A DNA stretch of 64,000 bases. It comes from Eudorina sp. 2006-703-Eu-15 (lineage: Eukaryota; Chlorophyta; Chlorophyceae; Chlamydomonadales; Volvocaceae). A program made the translations under genes and the position numbers. The notes beneath the pieces are model-generated. The model did not search any database, had not been told where the DNA came from, and saw only the letters and a program-made list of their open reading frames with translations. The stretch's first letter is position 1. Each line of letters starts with the position of its first letter. Where the stretch lies: positions 434,001 through 498,000 of the forward strand of contig BDSI01000016.1 of assembly GCA_003117195.1 (NCBI GenBank), given 5' to 3'. Positions 48,301-59,700 of the stretch are shown here, piece after piece.

Positions 48301-51300
48301 GGACGGGACGAGGAGAGATCCCATTCAAACTGCTCTCCCGCAGCCCCTTGGCCCCCCGCTGCCCCCAACTCGCCGCAAACTCCCACCCCACCTCCGGCAG
48401 CAGCAGGTTGAGCAGGTTCCACAGCTCCCGCAGCTCGTTCTGCAGAGGTGTGCCCGTCAGCAGCAGCCGGTAGCCGCTCTTGAAGCGGTCCAGGTCGCGG
48501 CTCAGCTGCGACTCGCGCTCCTGAGGTGGTCAGGTGAGGTGAGGTTAGGTGGGGTGAGGTGAGGTCGGGTGCGGCGGGGCAAGGTTCAAAAGAAGGACAT
48601 GCTCACGAGGCGCTTTGGGGTGAATTGAATTGAGGTGAGTTCGAGGTTTCGGGGCCGTGCGGCGCGTGCTGTCGCGAAGTGTGTCCCTCCCTGGGGACCC
48701 CCCCTCGCGAGCTCTCTCTGTGTGTAAAAGAGAACTGAGCCGCGAGAAGCGAAGTCCAGCGTAAAAGGCGATGTAGGCGACGGAAGTAAATGACACTCTG
48801 TGTGTTTAGAATTGCAACCCACACACTCTGCAACACACACTCTGTGTGTGTGTGTCCCTCCCTAGACTTGAACCCCCACGGTTCGTTCGGCACCTTGAGG
48901 CGCTGCGCCTCGTCGATGATGATGTAGCGCCAGTCGATCTTGGCCAGCTTGGAGCGGTCGCGCATGATGAACTCGTAGGTGGTGACAAGCACGTTGAAGC
49001 GGCCGTGGGACACCTCCGTCGTGTATCTGGGGAGGGGGCGGGGGGGCGAGGGGGGGCCGGGGGCGCGAGGGGGAGGGGGAGGGGGCGAGGGGGCGGGGGA
49101 AGGGGCGAGGAGGCGACGAGGGGGAGGGGGAAGGGGCGAGGGGGAGCGCGGCCAAGACGGAGCCATGTGGGTCGGACGGTTAATTGGTTACTCGAATGGT
49201 TCGTTGGTCGGTTTGCGTTGGTGGCTTGACTAGTACGGACGGATCATTTGGCTTTCGGGAGGAATGGTTCAGTGTGGGTTGCAATGCGTCCGCGTCCGCT
49301 CCAAAAACGAATGGGTCTTTCGAAGTCGAATCGCGGCACGATATGTTGTACGGCACACTACGATATTCCGTACGTCATAGTTCGTACCCCGTCGTACCTG
49401 CGCGCGCGCTCGTCCCGCGAGCCGACGTAGTAGACGCATCTGACGCCCGGCAGCCACTTGGTCAGCTCCGACTTCCAGTTGACCATGACGGCGTTGGGCA
49501 CGATGATGAGGTGCGGCCCGAAGCAGTTCTTGCGCTCTATCAGGTAGGCGATCAAGGCCATCACCTGCGGGCACGGCACGGCAGGCCAGGCCAGGCCAGG
49601 CCAGGCCAGGTGCGCCAGGCCACAGAGGGATGAAGTGAAAAGAGAAAAGAATTTCCCCAGAAACGAACCCGGGGCACACCCAGAAATACAGTGCTCAGCC
49701 AAGGGGGCCAATGCCAAGGGCGAGGGGTTCACGGCACGGCATAGAGACACCACCTTCCCGCCAGCGCAGCAGCCACTTCATTCCCCGAACCGGCCCGTAC
49801 CGGTACTCGGCCCCCCGCGCGCGCCCCCAAACCCCCAAACCCAGCTGTGCACCCGGGCAGCACCCGCCAAACACCCCACCCGCCATCCTCCCCCGGTGTG
49901 CCCGGGTCCGTTCTTCGGGTTTATTTCATTTTTTCATGTTATCCCCGCGTGCGCCGCGCACCTGCACCGTCTTGCCCAGCCCCATCTCGTCCGCCAGGAT
50001 CCCGTTGAGGTTGTTGTTGTACAGCGACACCATCCAGCGAAGCCCCACCATCTGGTAGTCGCGCAGCGTGGCGCCCGGCGGCGGCTGCAGCAGCTTGGGC
50101 ACGCACACCTCCTCGCTCACCGTGTGCGCGAGCTCCTGGAGCCGCGCCTGCGCGTCGCCGGACATGGTGCGGCTGCGGCGCAGCAGGTCGGACTCGGCCT
50201 TGTACTCGGCGGCCGCGCGCTCGCCGATGACGCGGATCTGTGGCGCGGCAGGACCGAGCGGGGTAGGACGGGGCAGGGCAGGTTAGTTTGAAAAGAGAAA
50301 GAAACCCGAAACGACCCCGGGCACACCCAGAAATACTGGGGCAGGGCAGGGCAGGGCGGGGTTGGAGTGGGGTGTGAAGCACGCGCCGGATGTTTCCTTT
50401 GCCGTCCAAGTCAACCACGGGGGTTTCCCTTTCGCCCAGTTCGCACAACTGGGGGGCGATGGGTACCCCCGATGGTTCGGGAAAGCCGGGTGCTGCGGCG
50501 GCTGCGGCCCGTATGTGCTCGCCCACGTCCCCGCGCCCTACCTCGTCCTCGGTGTGCCCCGCGCGTCGGGCCTCCTCCATCGCCTCGCGCACCACCACCT
50601 CGGTCTGCTGGTTGACCTTGGCCTGCATGGAATCACGGGTCGGTCGGGTCGTCGGCGGGAGGGTCCATGGAACCATGGGTCGGTCGGGTCGTCGGCGGGA
50701 GGGTCCATGGAACCATGGGTCGCTCGGGTCGTCGGCGGGAGGGTCCATGGAACCATGGGTCGGTCGGGTCGTCGGCGGGAGGGTCCATGGAACCATGGGT
50801 CGGTCGGGTCGTCGGCGGGTGGGTCCATGGAACCATGGGTCGGTCGGGTCGTCGGCGGGAGGGTCCATGGAACCATGGGTCGGTCGGGTCGTCGGCGGGA
50901 GGGTCCATGGAACCATGGGTCGGTCGGGTCGTCGGCGGGAGGGTCCATGGGACCATGGGTCGGTCGGGTCGTCGGCGGGAAGGTTCCGAGGGCGTCTGCC
51001 TGCGCGTCTCCGAGGTTCGAACTTGGCTGGCAATCTAGCAGATGGAGGTAAGGCGCCCCCCCCACAGTACCCAGCAGCTCAAAGTCATTCAGCCCGGCAC
51101 CGCAGGAGCTGTCGGTCCTGTGCCGCGACCTCTCAGAGACGATACTGGGAGGCCTCGCTGGGGCCACCTGACGCGGCACAGGGCCCATGCGGCACGGCTG
51201 ACCGTTGGATCCCCGCGGGCCCCCATGTGTGTGTGTGTGTGCGCGCAGTGTGGTGAGTGTGGCGGCACGGGCGTTGCTCCGTTGCACCCACCATCGCGAC

Positions 51301-54300
51301 CTTGTGCGCCAGCTTGTTGAGGTACTCCTCCGTCTCGCTAAGGAAGCGCGAAATCTCCTGGTAGTTGCTGTCCTGGGTGGTCACGCCGCCCGCCTGCAGG
51401 GGGTTGGAGCAGGGCGTAAAGTTGAAAAGAGGGGGAAGCAGGGCGGGAGTATAGGCAGGGAGGGAGGCACATAGGACATTGGTAGACATGGCGAGGCTGC
51501 GCGGCGGCCAGAGCGACGGTCCGATTGGAATAAACAGCAGGGAGGGAGGGGAGGGGCACGGCCGGCAGGCAGCGTGGGACACTAGAGAGGGAACGGAACA
51601 GGGGGAGGGTTGAGGAGGCCACGGCGCCAAACAAAAAACAATCAAAAGAGCGTGGTCGAACAGCGCCTGCCCGGCACTGCCCTCTCCATCACGCCGGGTT
51701 ACGCTGCTGCGGCAGGCGCTGGGGCGCTGGGGCGATGACCACTGCCGGGCCGGGCCTGCACCGTCGGGTGAGGCTCAGGTGCGACCCGGCCAGAAGCACG
51801 CAGCGGAGGGCAAGCAGGGTGCGCTCGCGCATTGCTTCCCCCCAACCCGACGAACCCCGACCGGACCCCGACGAACCCCGACGGACCCCGACGGACCCCG
51901 ACGGGCCGCACCTGCTGCAGCAGCGCTTGGTACGCCTCCAGATCGTTGGCCTTGAGCGCCTCCATACGCCGCTCGTGGTCGTCGTCCTGGGGATGGACGG
52001 GGGGAACAGCGGCGGACGGGAACCCCGGGCGCGGAAGGTGAGGACACGGGCCGCAGCGTTGGACGGGTTCGACGAGTCTCCCTCGCATCAAGCCGCGTTG
52101 GCGGCGGGCCCGTGCTCGTGCCTTACCGATTACTGCGGGTGCCACCCGGCTGCCGTAGCACTCGGCTCACTGCCATCTGATACCGCACCGTACCGCCACG
52201 GAAAGAAACCCACATCGCGAGGTTCATGCGAGGTACACCGCCTTTTGACGGCCTGTGACCCCCGGGGTTTACGACAGGACTGCATTTCTTGAGCAGCGCT
52301 GCAGCTGGCAGGCCATGGACCGGCCTGCAAGACCTGTTACTGCTAGCGCATCGGAAGAGGGCGGATGGCTTTCCAGCGTTCCCGCGTTACCGGCCCAAAG
52401 CAGCCCGCGTTCGGGGCCCCTTCACAACACCGCCAGTCTATCGGTCAGTGGCTGTTATGCTCCTAGGGTATAAATCGTATCCCCCCCTCCAAGTGTCAGC
52501 CGCTGCTACCCTGAGCCGCTGTTACCCTGAGCCGCTGCTACCCTCAGCAGCAGCATCAAAGCCCCGGCGACTCACCAGCTTTCGGTTGTGTGAGCGGCCC
52601 CATCGCTCGTGGACCTGCGCTCCAGGAGGGGACGGGCAGCCACGGTAACAGGGGCCTTGAGACAACCAGGCGGCGGCGGATGACCAGTTGAGCGGCGCGG
52701 AGGGCCGGGGCACTTTGTTCGGGAGTACGGCGCCGGCACACGGCTTCCACCCGGAAGCCCGCCGGCGATACGACGCCGGACAGGACGCGGCGGGCGACAT
52801 TCCCGGGCGCACCCTGTTGCTGTTTGCATGTTTTCCGATTTAATGGTTAATATGGTAAGTATATTGGTATCTGGTTTGGGTCGGGCGGGTCTCATATCTA
52901 GACACACGGCTACACACATGCGTGGTATTGACTGTCCTGTGCGCGACACTATTCGCGCGGAGGACGCCTTTCCTCAGTTCACTGCCATGCTGGAAGCTAT
53001 GACCTGGGACCCGGCTCGATTAGCAAGGCTCCTGTTGGAGCGCATGTGGGCCCACCGCAACTCAATCGCAACCCCTTTGGACGGTAGTAGCCTCGGCTTC
53101 CCTGCTTGTACGGCGTCCAGCGCGTGTGTTTTTAGGTGCCGTACTCTCTGCGTGCCCTTTGCGCGACCCACCTTGAGCACGCCCTTGTTCCGGACGGACC
53201 GCAGCGCCGCGCAGGCGGACGCGTTCTCCTGGATGACGTTACGCCACTGCACCCGGCACGTCGCGGCGCGGTCCGCCGCCTCCCGCTGCGTCTTCTGCAG
53301 GACCGCGTACGACAGCTGCGATTTCGTGATGCTGGCGTCGCGGACGAACCTGCGCGCGGTGCCGGCGTCGGGGACGTGTTGAGGGGCGGAGTACGGCATG
53401 ACACGTGGTTCGGTGTGTGCGACATGACATTCGCGCCGTACCATGAACCAGGAAGGGAGCGGTGCCAGGACAGCCCGGTGGCTGGGATGGGTGTTACGGA
53501 GTGGTGTTACGTGGTTTCGTCAGACGGCCACTGCACGGCATCCCAGCAACACGGTAGCCTCACGCCCCACGACAGGCGGTCACTTCCCGGGGTGACCTGA
53601 AGAGGGAGGGCCGTTTGACCACGTGTTAAAGCGTGCTGCCGTACTTACTTCTTGTACGGCCGCTCCTGCAGGTTCTTCAGCTCGTCCACCTCCCGCTCGA
53701 TAGCCTGCCGCATCTTCACCTGTGGACGACCCAGATCGGCAGCCGCAGGGGCGGGAGGGTCAACCCATCCGCCCTGGCCCCCCTCTGACTTCATGCTGGA
53801 CTTGCTTCGTGCTGGGCTTGCTTCGTGCTCGCTCCAGTCACGCAGATGGTTGCCGAGCGCAGCGTAGCCCCTTGCCCCCAAGGACAGACAGCCCCTTGCC
53901 CCGAAGGACAGCCCCTTGCCCCCAAGGACAGCTGTTCGCCGGCAGGGCAGAGCAGAGCGGGAGTGCGGGACAGGCAAGCGGCACCGCAGTGCCCCGCGCA
54001 AGGCTCATCGCTTGACTCTGCCGGATCGGCCGCGGCAGACCTCCCCAGTCCGTCCCTACCCGCCATGAGCCCGCTCCCTCGACGGCCTGCCGCGTCTGGG
54101 CAGGATCCCTGGGAGGGTCGCTTGGACCTACCTGCGTATCCAGGAGGCGAAGGCTGCGCAGCTCGATCTGCAGCGCGCCGCGGGCCGGCCGCGGCGGCGG
54201 CGGCGGCATCGCCGCCCCCAACCCGGTCGCCGCTGCCACCGCTACCCCATCCGTCGGCCCCGCATCACCGGCCGCCGCCGGCGGCGGCGGCGGCAGCGGC

Positions 54301-54791
54301 GGCGGCTTAGGACCCGCGTCGAATCCCGGCGCCAGACGGTCCTTGGCGCGAAGCATCTCGAGCAGCTGCGCGACCCGGCGCTTGCGTTTCCTGATCAGGA
54401 TCCTGTTGTACTCCGTCATCATCAACCGGCTCACGTCCCACTGTACGACAGAGGCGGAGGCCTCGTGGCTGCTGGCGGCGACGGCGTGCGCGGTCGCGGT
54501 CGCCAGCTTGGCCGCCTCCGCCGCCGCCATCATGGCCTGCTCGTGGGTCTGCCCCGCCGCCAGCGCGGCTGCCAGCGCGTTAGTTGCGGCGGCCGTGGCC
54601 GCCGCCTGCGCCACCCCCTGCGGCACCTCCACCTCCGGCGGCTTCTCGAAGCTCACCAGCGGCCCCTGCCACCGGTGCACCTCCTTTGCGTCCTTGGGCG
54701 CCTCCAGCGGCGGCGCCAGCGCCAGCGCCGCCGCCGGCGCCGCCGCCGCCGCGCGGCCCGCCGCCGCCTGCATCACCGCCGCCGCGCCCGA

Positions 54792-54827
<36 letters not shown>

Positions 54828-55311
54828 CAGCTGCAGGGCCGCCGCCGCGGCGGCGGCGACGGCGGCCGCGGTGGCGGCCTGCTGGCTCGCCGCTGCGGAC
54901 TTGACGGCGTCCGTGGCCGCCGTGGCCACCAGCTTGTTGTGCGCCGCCATCAACTTCTTCGAGCTCTTCATACTCAACGGCGGCGGGTAGCAATCCGCCA
55001 GCGTGCGAGGCCAAGTAGGGTCCTGTGCCACAGAGCCTTTCTTCAGGGCCTTAAAGGCCATGATCTGGGCCTTTAGGACCGTAAGCTGGTTCTCCGTGAA
55101 GCCCATGGCCGGCGCCGAGGGCGGCCGACCCACGGGTCGCGGTTGAGGCGAGACTGTGCCGGCGCCGTAGGCGGCCGTTGCGGCCGCCACGGCCGCAGGG
55201 CTGATGGTCTGGAAGGGCGCGAGGGCGGATGCGTTCGGCATGCCGGGGGTGGAGGCGGCCGAGGGGGTGACGGCGTGTAGCGGCTGGGGATGGTGGATGG
55301 TGCTCTGCTGC

Positions 55312-55368
<57 letters not shown>

Positions 55369-55868
55369 GCCAGACTCCCCCCGATCGCAAAGGGCTGCGT
55401 TTGCTGACCTGCCGTTGCTGCGGGCCGCTGCTGTTGCTGCTGTTGTTGCTGCTGCTGGAATTGCTGCTGTTGTTGTTGAAGCATACGCAGCTGTTGCTGG
55501 GCCTGCGCGTTGGCGGCCCCGAAACCACTGGACGGCGGCTGTTGCTGTTGTTGGGTCACCATGGTACCGGTCTGGAGCAGCTGCTGCCCAGCCTCCTGCT
55601 TCATGAGGGGCTGCTGTGTCAGCTGCTGGGTCGCCATGAACTGACCCAGGAAGGGATCAGCGGAGCCGGGGACCAGGCTGCCGGGCTGTTGCTGCAGGGC
55701 CTGGCCGCCCAGCATGCCGAGCTGTTGGGGTTGCATGAGCCCCGGCAGAGCCCCGTTCGCCTGCAGGCCGTAAGGCTGCTGCTGTTGCGGTTGCAGCTGC
55801 TGCATGGCACGGTGCTGCGGCTGCGCCTGCCCATAGCCGGGCTGTTGGCCGTAGCTGGTGTTTTGCAT
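38720..55868 (-). CDS. BRM: SWI/SNF chromatin-remodelling ATPase, BRAHMA class
   Basis: 23 exons (minus): 55868-54132, 53719-53649, 53349-53145, 51986-51912, 51393-51292, 50622-50542, 50237-49962, 49564-49398, 49026-48894, 48520-48392, 48157-47978, 47621-47550, 47164-47093, 46645-46535, 45764-45598, 44862-44736, 44249-43983, 42940-42755, 42525-42445, 42169-42095, 41411-41333, 40784-40081, 38929-38720; 1768 residues. A Gln-rich N-terminus is followed by QLQ (about 253-277, [20 protein letters not shown]), an HSA region (about 565-700), and the SNF2 ATPase: motif I DEMGLGKT (840-847), Walker B DEAQ (943-946, as in plant BRM), [29 protein letters not shown] and RSHRIGQ, then SnAC ([20 protein letters not shown]). 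It uses ATP to move nucleosomes as the catalytic subunit of a SWI/SNF complex. The C-terminus has GRGRGR and [11 protein letters not shown]-hook-like runs and acidic stretches; I see no bromodomain. Exons between 53145 and 51986 could be incomplete. Confidence 0.93.
38941..38996. repeat. Short tandem repeat, AACCGTY-ATAAC type
   Basis: About five imperfect units of a 12-bp CAACCGTCATAA-like repeat, just upstream of the last BRM exon in the intron. Confidence 0.8.
39223..39334. repeat. Foldback element in BRM intron 22
   Basis: Bases 39223-39257 and 39300-39334 are inverted copies of each other over 35 bp with about four mismatches; the inner 19 bases, GACCCAATTCGATGTTCC and neighbours, pair perfectly. 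The loop is about 42 nt. It may be a MITE or a hairpin RNA source. Confidence 0.92.
39689..39752. repeat. 31-bp tandem duplication
   Basis: AGGTTTCGGGTCAACACAGA followed by TAGGCTGGCCA occurs twice in a row, in BRM intron 22. Confidence 0.95.
41424..41790. repeat. 12-bp GGGAGCAGCAGC minisatellite in BRM intron 20
   Basis: About 30 units, with GGGAGCAGCGGC and shorter variants, lie between the exons 42095-42169 and 41333-41411. The run of leucine/proline or arginine/glutamine seen in translation is an artefact. Confidence 0.95.
43917..43960. repeat. CCCAA pentamer repeat
   Basis: About eight ACCCA/CCCAA units directly downstream (in gene orientation) of the exon 43983-44249. Confidence 0.93.
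44251..44391. repeat. GGGGT pentamer repeat
   Basis: More than 25 GGGGT units, with one GGGT break near 44318, fill the intron next to the acceptor of the exon 43983-44249. Confidence 0.97.
45025..45314. repeat. GT runs alternating with a 45-bp unit, three copies
   Basis: TTTAACAAGAAGCCCACCCA...CAATATACTTACCAAAACC occurs three times, each followed by a GT run that grows longer toward 45314. It lies in BRM intron 15. A diverged relative lies near 62985-63030 in DRC11. Confidence 0.95.
45780..46031. repeat. GGTGCGG-rich degenerate repeat
   Basis: Units of GGGGTGCGG dominate this part of BRM intron 14. One family A copy (45846-45870) is embedded in it. Confidence 0.85.
46034..46078 (+). repeat. 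Dispersed intron repeat, family A
   Basis: TATAGGAAATTGGTAGACAT then ATTCAAACTGCGCTGCTG. It lies in BRM intron 14. Confidence 0.88.
46200..46376. repeat. GGA-rich tandem repeat, about 48 bp unit
   Basis: Blocks of GGAGGAGGAGG separated by ACCAGGGGGTGGGGG, repeated four to five times in BRM intron 14. Confidence 0.9.
48214..48278 (+). repeat. Dispersed intron repeat, family A
   Basis: A diverged first half (TATGGGAGATTGGTGTACTT), then CAAACTGCGCTGCTGCCGGA and GCGACGGTTCG. It lies in BRM intron 10. Confidence 0.82.
49892..49945 (+). repeat. Dispersed intron repeat, family B
   Basis: CGGTGTGCCCGGGTCCGTTC then TTCGGGTTTATTTCATTTTT. Other copies: 43765-43800, 49626-49686 (reverse), 50283-50336 (reverse) and 59427-59480. 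Confidence 0.82.
50638..50985. repeat. 40-bp minisatellite, about 8.5 copies, in BRM intron 5
   Basis: The unit contains GGTCGGTCGGGTCGTCGGCG and GGTCCATGGAACCAT. Copies differ by single bases (for example at 50723, 50820 and 50951). It fills the intron between exons 51292-51393 and 50542-50622. Confidence 0.97.
51471..51532 (+). repeat. Dispersed intron repeat, family A
   Basis: CATAGGACATTGGTAGACAT then GCGCGGCGGCCAGAGCGACG and GTCCGATTGGAATAAA. It lies in BRM intron 4 and is one of the longest copies. Confidence 0.85.
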
Positions 55869-56736
55869 TGTGCCGCCGCGGCCGGTGCTGCTTGCGCAGC
55901 CCCGGAAGCTGGCGGCGGCACCTCGTGCGCGGCTTTATGCCTCCGTCAAGTTGCCGAGAGGGTCACCATGTGGCGGGGTGGACGGTGCTGTGGGCGCGCC
56001 AAACGGCGCACGCCGCTTGGGTGCGGCAACGGCAGCGAGACTTTGACACCCCCAAAGATGAGACCAGCTGCAAAATCGGCTGCGACACCAGCACCTGTGC
56101 TCCCTGCGCGAGAAACCAGCGCAAAGCCGACACAGATTGGTCGTCAGGTCAGTTGCTTGCGTATTGCTGATCACCTCGGTGTAAGAGCTCCAGTCAACCA
56201 ACGCCCTTAAGGTTTCTTTGGTGTCGAATCGAGCGCACAGGCGACACCTGACAGACTGGCGCTCAACATCTCAGGTCAAGAACTCAGACACGCACGACTT
56301 ACGGTTGTTTCTGACAGACAAAAACTGCAGTGCTTTGAATGGATAGGCAGACGCAAGCTCTTTATAGTGTTGCGGAAATAGGGTAGCTCGGTCTGCAAGG
56401 TTGCTAGCTTATACGCACATAATACATCGGTGTAGTTGTGCTGTAAGTTGTATTAGGAGTGTGCTTAGTAAGTATGGAACGAGTGAGTCGTGGAAGTTGG
56501 CTCATTCGCGATGGGTAGACCTCATGCTCAAGTTAACGATTGAGCAAGAGTACATTACCATAAACTTATAACTAAAATATACATGACATACAATTGCATC
56601 TTTGCAGAGAGCTGTTGTTGACAAGGGACGCGTCAGGTTTCACACTTCGAGAAGTCCTAGCGCGCTGGTAAAAATACTTCACTTGTCATAGGAACATCGT
56701 TTATCGGGGCCGTCAGGCCCCGTGTGACTTGGAGAA
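55869..56736. promoter_or_regulatory. Divergent intergenic region, BRM and DRC11 promoters
   Basis: 868 bp separate the two start codons, which point away from each other. The sequence turns AT-richer toward the middle (about 56290-56620), and no other gene is visible. It should carry both 5' leaders and both promoters; no individual binding site can be assigned. Confidence 0.6.
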
Positions 56737-59700
56737 ATGGCGAACGTGTAAGTGCCGCAGTCCCATGTGCCGCCCGTGGCCCAAGCTGGGAATGGCTTCG
56801 GCGTGGTCCCAGCTCCTTTGCTTCGCTACTCCTAACCTAGCTACCTATGGATGCGGGATGGATGCCGGTGGTGCCACTGCGTCGATCACGTTCGGCATGC
56901 CTGCTTCCCGCACGCAGCACATACGATATCATGTGGCGGGAGGCCATGATGGAGCTTCTGGACCAGCTTGAAGCTGAGAACCCGGAAGACCCAGCCTTGG
57001 CCCCCAAGGTAGGCCCGCGGCACCTAGACCTCCCCGGGGGTTCGGTGCACCCACTTCACGGCCGCGCCCTGGAGCGCTGCGCGACTCTGTGCCGCGGCAA
57101 CGCCGCCGCCTTCCAAGAGGGAGGCTCCTACCCTGGGGCTTATGGCGCTGGTGCCTGGGAAGACCATCCTGGTCTTGCGGCTTTTCATGGCGGTCTGCCA
57201 ACCAGGGTCCCCGACGACATGGATCGGGACCCGCCGCGCCCCCTGCCCCCAGCTCCCGCCTCCTGGCCTCGCGCGCCCCGAAGCATCGCTTCGCCCCGAG
57301 CGCCGCGCTTCAGCTGACCGCCGCTGTCCGCTTCACCCCGCAGGATCTGTCGGAATGGGCTTGCATCTACATCAAGTACCTGCAGATCATGCGCAAGCTG
57401 GAGACGGCGTACGACCAGATGGTGCACCCGCAGAAGCGACAGGTACACACTGGCGGCGGCGGTGGTGGTGGTGGTGGCGTCCCGGGCGGAGATTGTTCCC
57501 AGGAAGCCGTGTCTGCAGCGGGAATTCGCGAAAAGACATGCCCGGAGTGGGAATCCGCGGAAAGACAAGGCCGGGGTGGCCGGAATTGCGGATGACGCCG
57601 CGGTGTCTCCGTTCCTGGACGCTCCGTGCTCGCGGGGGAGTGAGTCAGCGATCAGGCACAGCCTGCGCCGTGTCGTGGGGGCTAGGGTCAGCGAGGGACG
57701 CACACCGACATCATCGCGTGTGTGTGAGGGGCCGGGGGGGGAGCGGTGCAGCCTTCCTGCTGCTGGTGGTGGGGCTGCTGGGGGGGCCGGCGGCAGCAGT
57801 GGAGTGACTCGGGGACGACGATGCGGCCGCTCGTGCTCGCTGCACCTGAGTCAAGCCCAACATGCTCATGGCGTCATGGCGTCATGGCAGACGGGACTCC
57901 GCCCAGGGGGACCTGCGCTCTAAGCTTGCATACCGCTGGCATACACCCATATCCATACAGCCCTCTTCGACATCTTTGTTCTGCGGGTCCAACAAAGCTG
58001 GGCTGGCGTGCGCGCGGAGGGGCTGGGGCGGGGGCCAGGCCCATGGGCATGCGCCTGCGGCCTTCGGGGTTGGGTCTGCTGGTGTTCAAAGCGCGCAAGG
58101 AGATATGCCCCTGTGCCCGGCCCGGCCCGGCTGGTGCCCCCCCTCCGGATGTGCCCGGCCCGGCCCTCGGGGCCAAGTGACACCCGCGGTCAGCAGCCGG
58201 GTACAGAGCGAGCACGCGTGGCCCCTGCCGCCACCGGGCTGGGGGGCGCGGCCCCGTCTGAAGCTGGTTTGGGTTGGGCGGAAAGGGGGAAGGGTTGTGG
58301 GATCTGCACGCGTTGACGGCGACCGACTGCCTCCCTGCTGCTGTTGGTGTCGACGACCACCTGTCGTTGCTGCTGTGTGTATCGATGTCGATCCCCGCAG
58401 GACATGCGCAAGGCGTTGGAGGCCTGCATCGGGCGCATGCTGGAAATACGACACTGGATGGTGGGTGCGACAGGGAGTGCTTTTGGAAATAGCGCTTGGA
58501 CTGCGGCCGCAAGCGCCCGCAGCGCTTTCGCCGCGCTCTTATTGTGGCATCACCCCAGCGGCAACGCGCGTTGATCTGGTGAACACGCGGCGGCTTGCGA
58601 GGGGCGGTGCCGGTGCAGAGGCGGCGGAGGCATGTGACGGCCGCGCGTGTGGGGCGGCGTGTGGGGGCCAGGGGAAGGGCGGCCGGGGATGGCTCTGGAC
58701 GAGACCAGATGGCCGTTAGCACAGACTTGGAGATCCCTGGACGGGGTTCGCAGCAGCGGGCAGCAGCAGCAGCAGCAGCAGCAGCAGCGGGCAGCAGCAG
58801 CAGCCGGAAGACGATTTCACGTCGCATAGCGCATGGTGCATGCCAACACGTTCCTGCGCCTCACTTGCGTGGCGTGTGACCACCGCTCGGGGTTCTGACC
58901 AGGGGCAGGGGACCTCACACCCGTTTCGCGGATATAATATATATACACTATATAAATATTACTGTATCATTGTGTTACGTGTGTGTTGCTCTTCGGGTTG
59001 ACCGGTGGGATGTGGGGTGACTGGACGATGCAGAGCAGCGCGGTGGCGAGTGTGGGGGATCAGGGCCTGGGCCTGAGCGCGGCCGGCAGGCGACAGGGGG
59101 CGACTGTGGGGTATAAAGCACGAAGACAGCCCAAGCGGAGAGGGGGGATGTGCGTGGCGGCGCCTTGGGTGGCGTTGACGCAGCGGGTTGGAAAGGAAGC
59201 AGTTCAGAACGAGAAACCTGGTGAACCCGGCGCATGCTGATGGGGCCGGGGAGTGGGGTTTTGCAGGGCCCCCGGGTCACACGATCTGGAACACGGACGA
59301 CGCTGCGCACACTTCCCTCCCTCCCTATACTTCCCTCCGCACACCTCCCTCTACACCCCTCCCTCCACACACCTCCCTCCCTCCCTCCCTATACTTCCCT
59401 CCGCACCCCGTAAGTATACTGAGTTATGCTGGGTGTGCCCGGGTTCGTTCTACGGGTTTATTCATTTTTCTCAATTCCCTCCGCACATCTCCCTCCGCAC
59501 ACCTCCCTCCGCACACCTCCCTCCACACACCTCCCTCCCTCTCCGTCCGTCCGCTCGTCCGCCAGGTGAAACTGAATCGCGGGCTGGACTTCATCAACCT
59601 GGACGACATCCTGGTGGACCTGAAGCTGGGTCCCGAGGTGCTCGAGGTAGGGGCGGGCAGGGCAGGGGGGGCGGGGAGGGGTATAGGAAATTGGTAGGCA

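Noticed and set aside
50538..51287. Repeated [21 protein letters not shown] peptide frames
   Set aside because: Product of the 40-bp minisatellite in BRM intron 5.
52828..53382. 184-codon plus-strand frame inside BRM intron 3 as a possible nested gene
   Set aside because: Its second half is antisense to a well-supported BRM exon (53145-53349), and the rest shows no domain.
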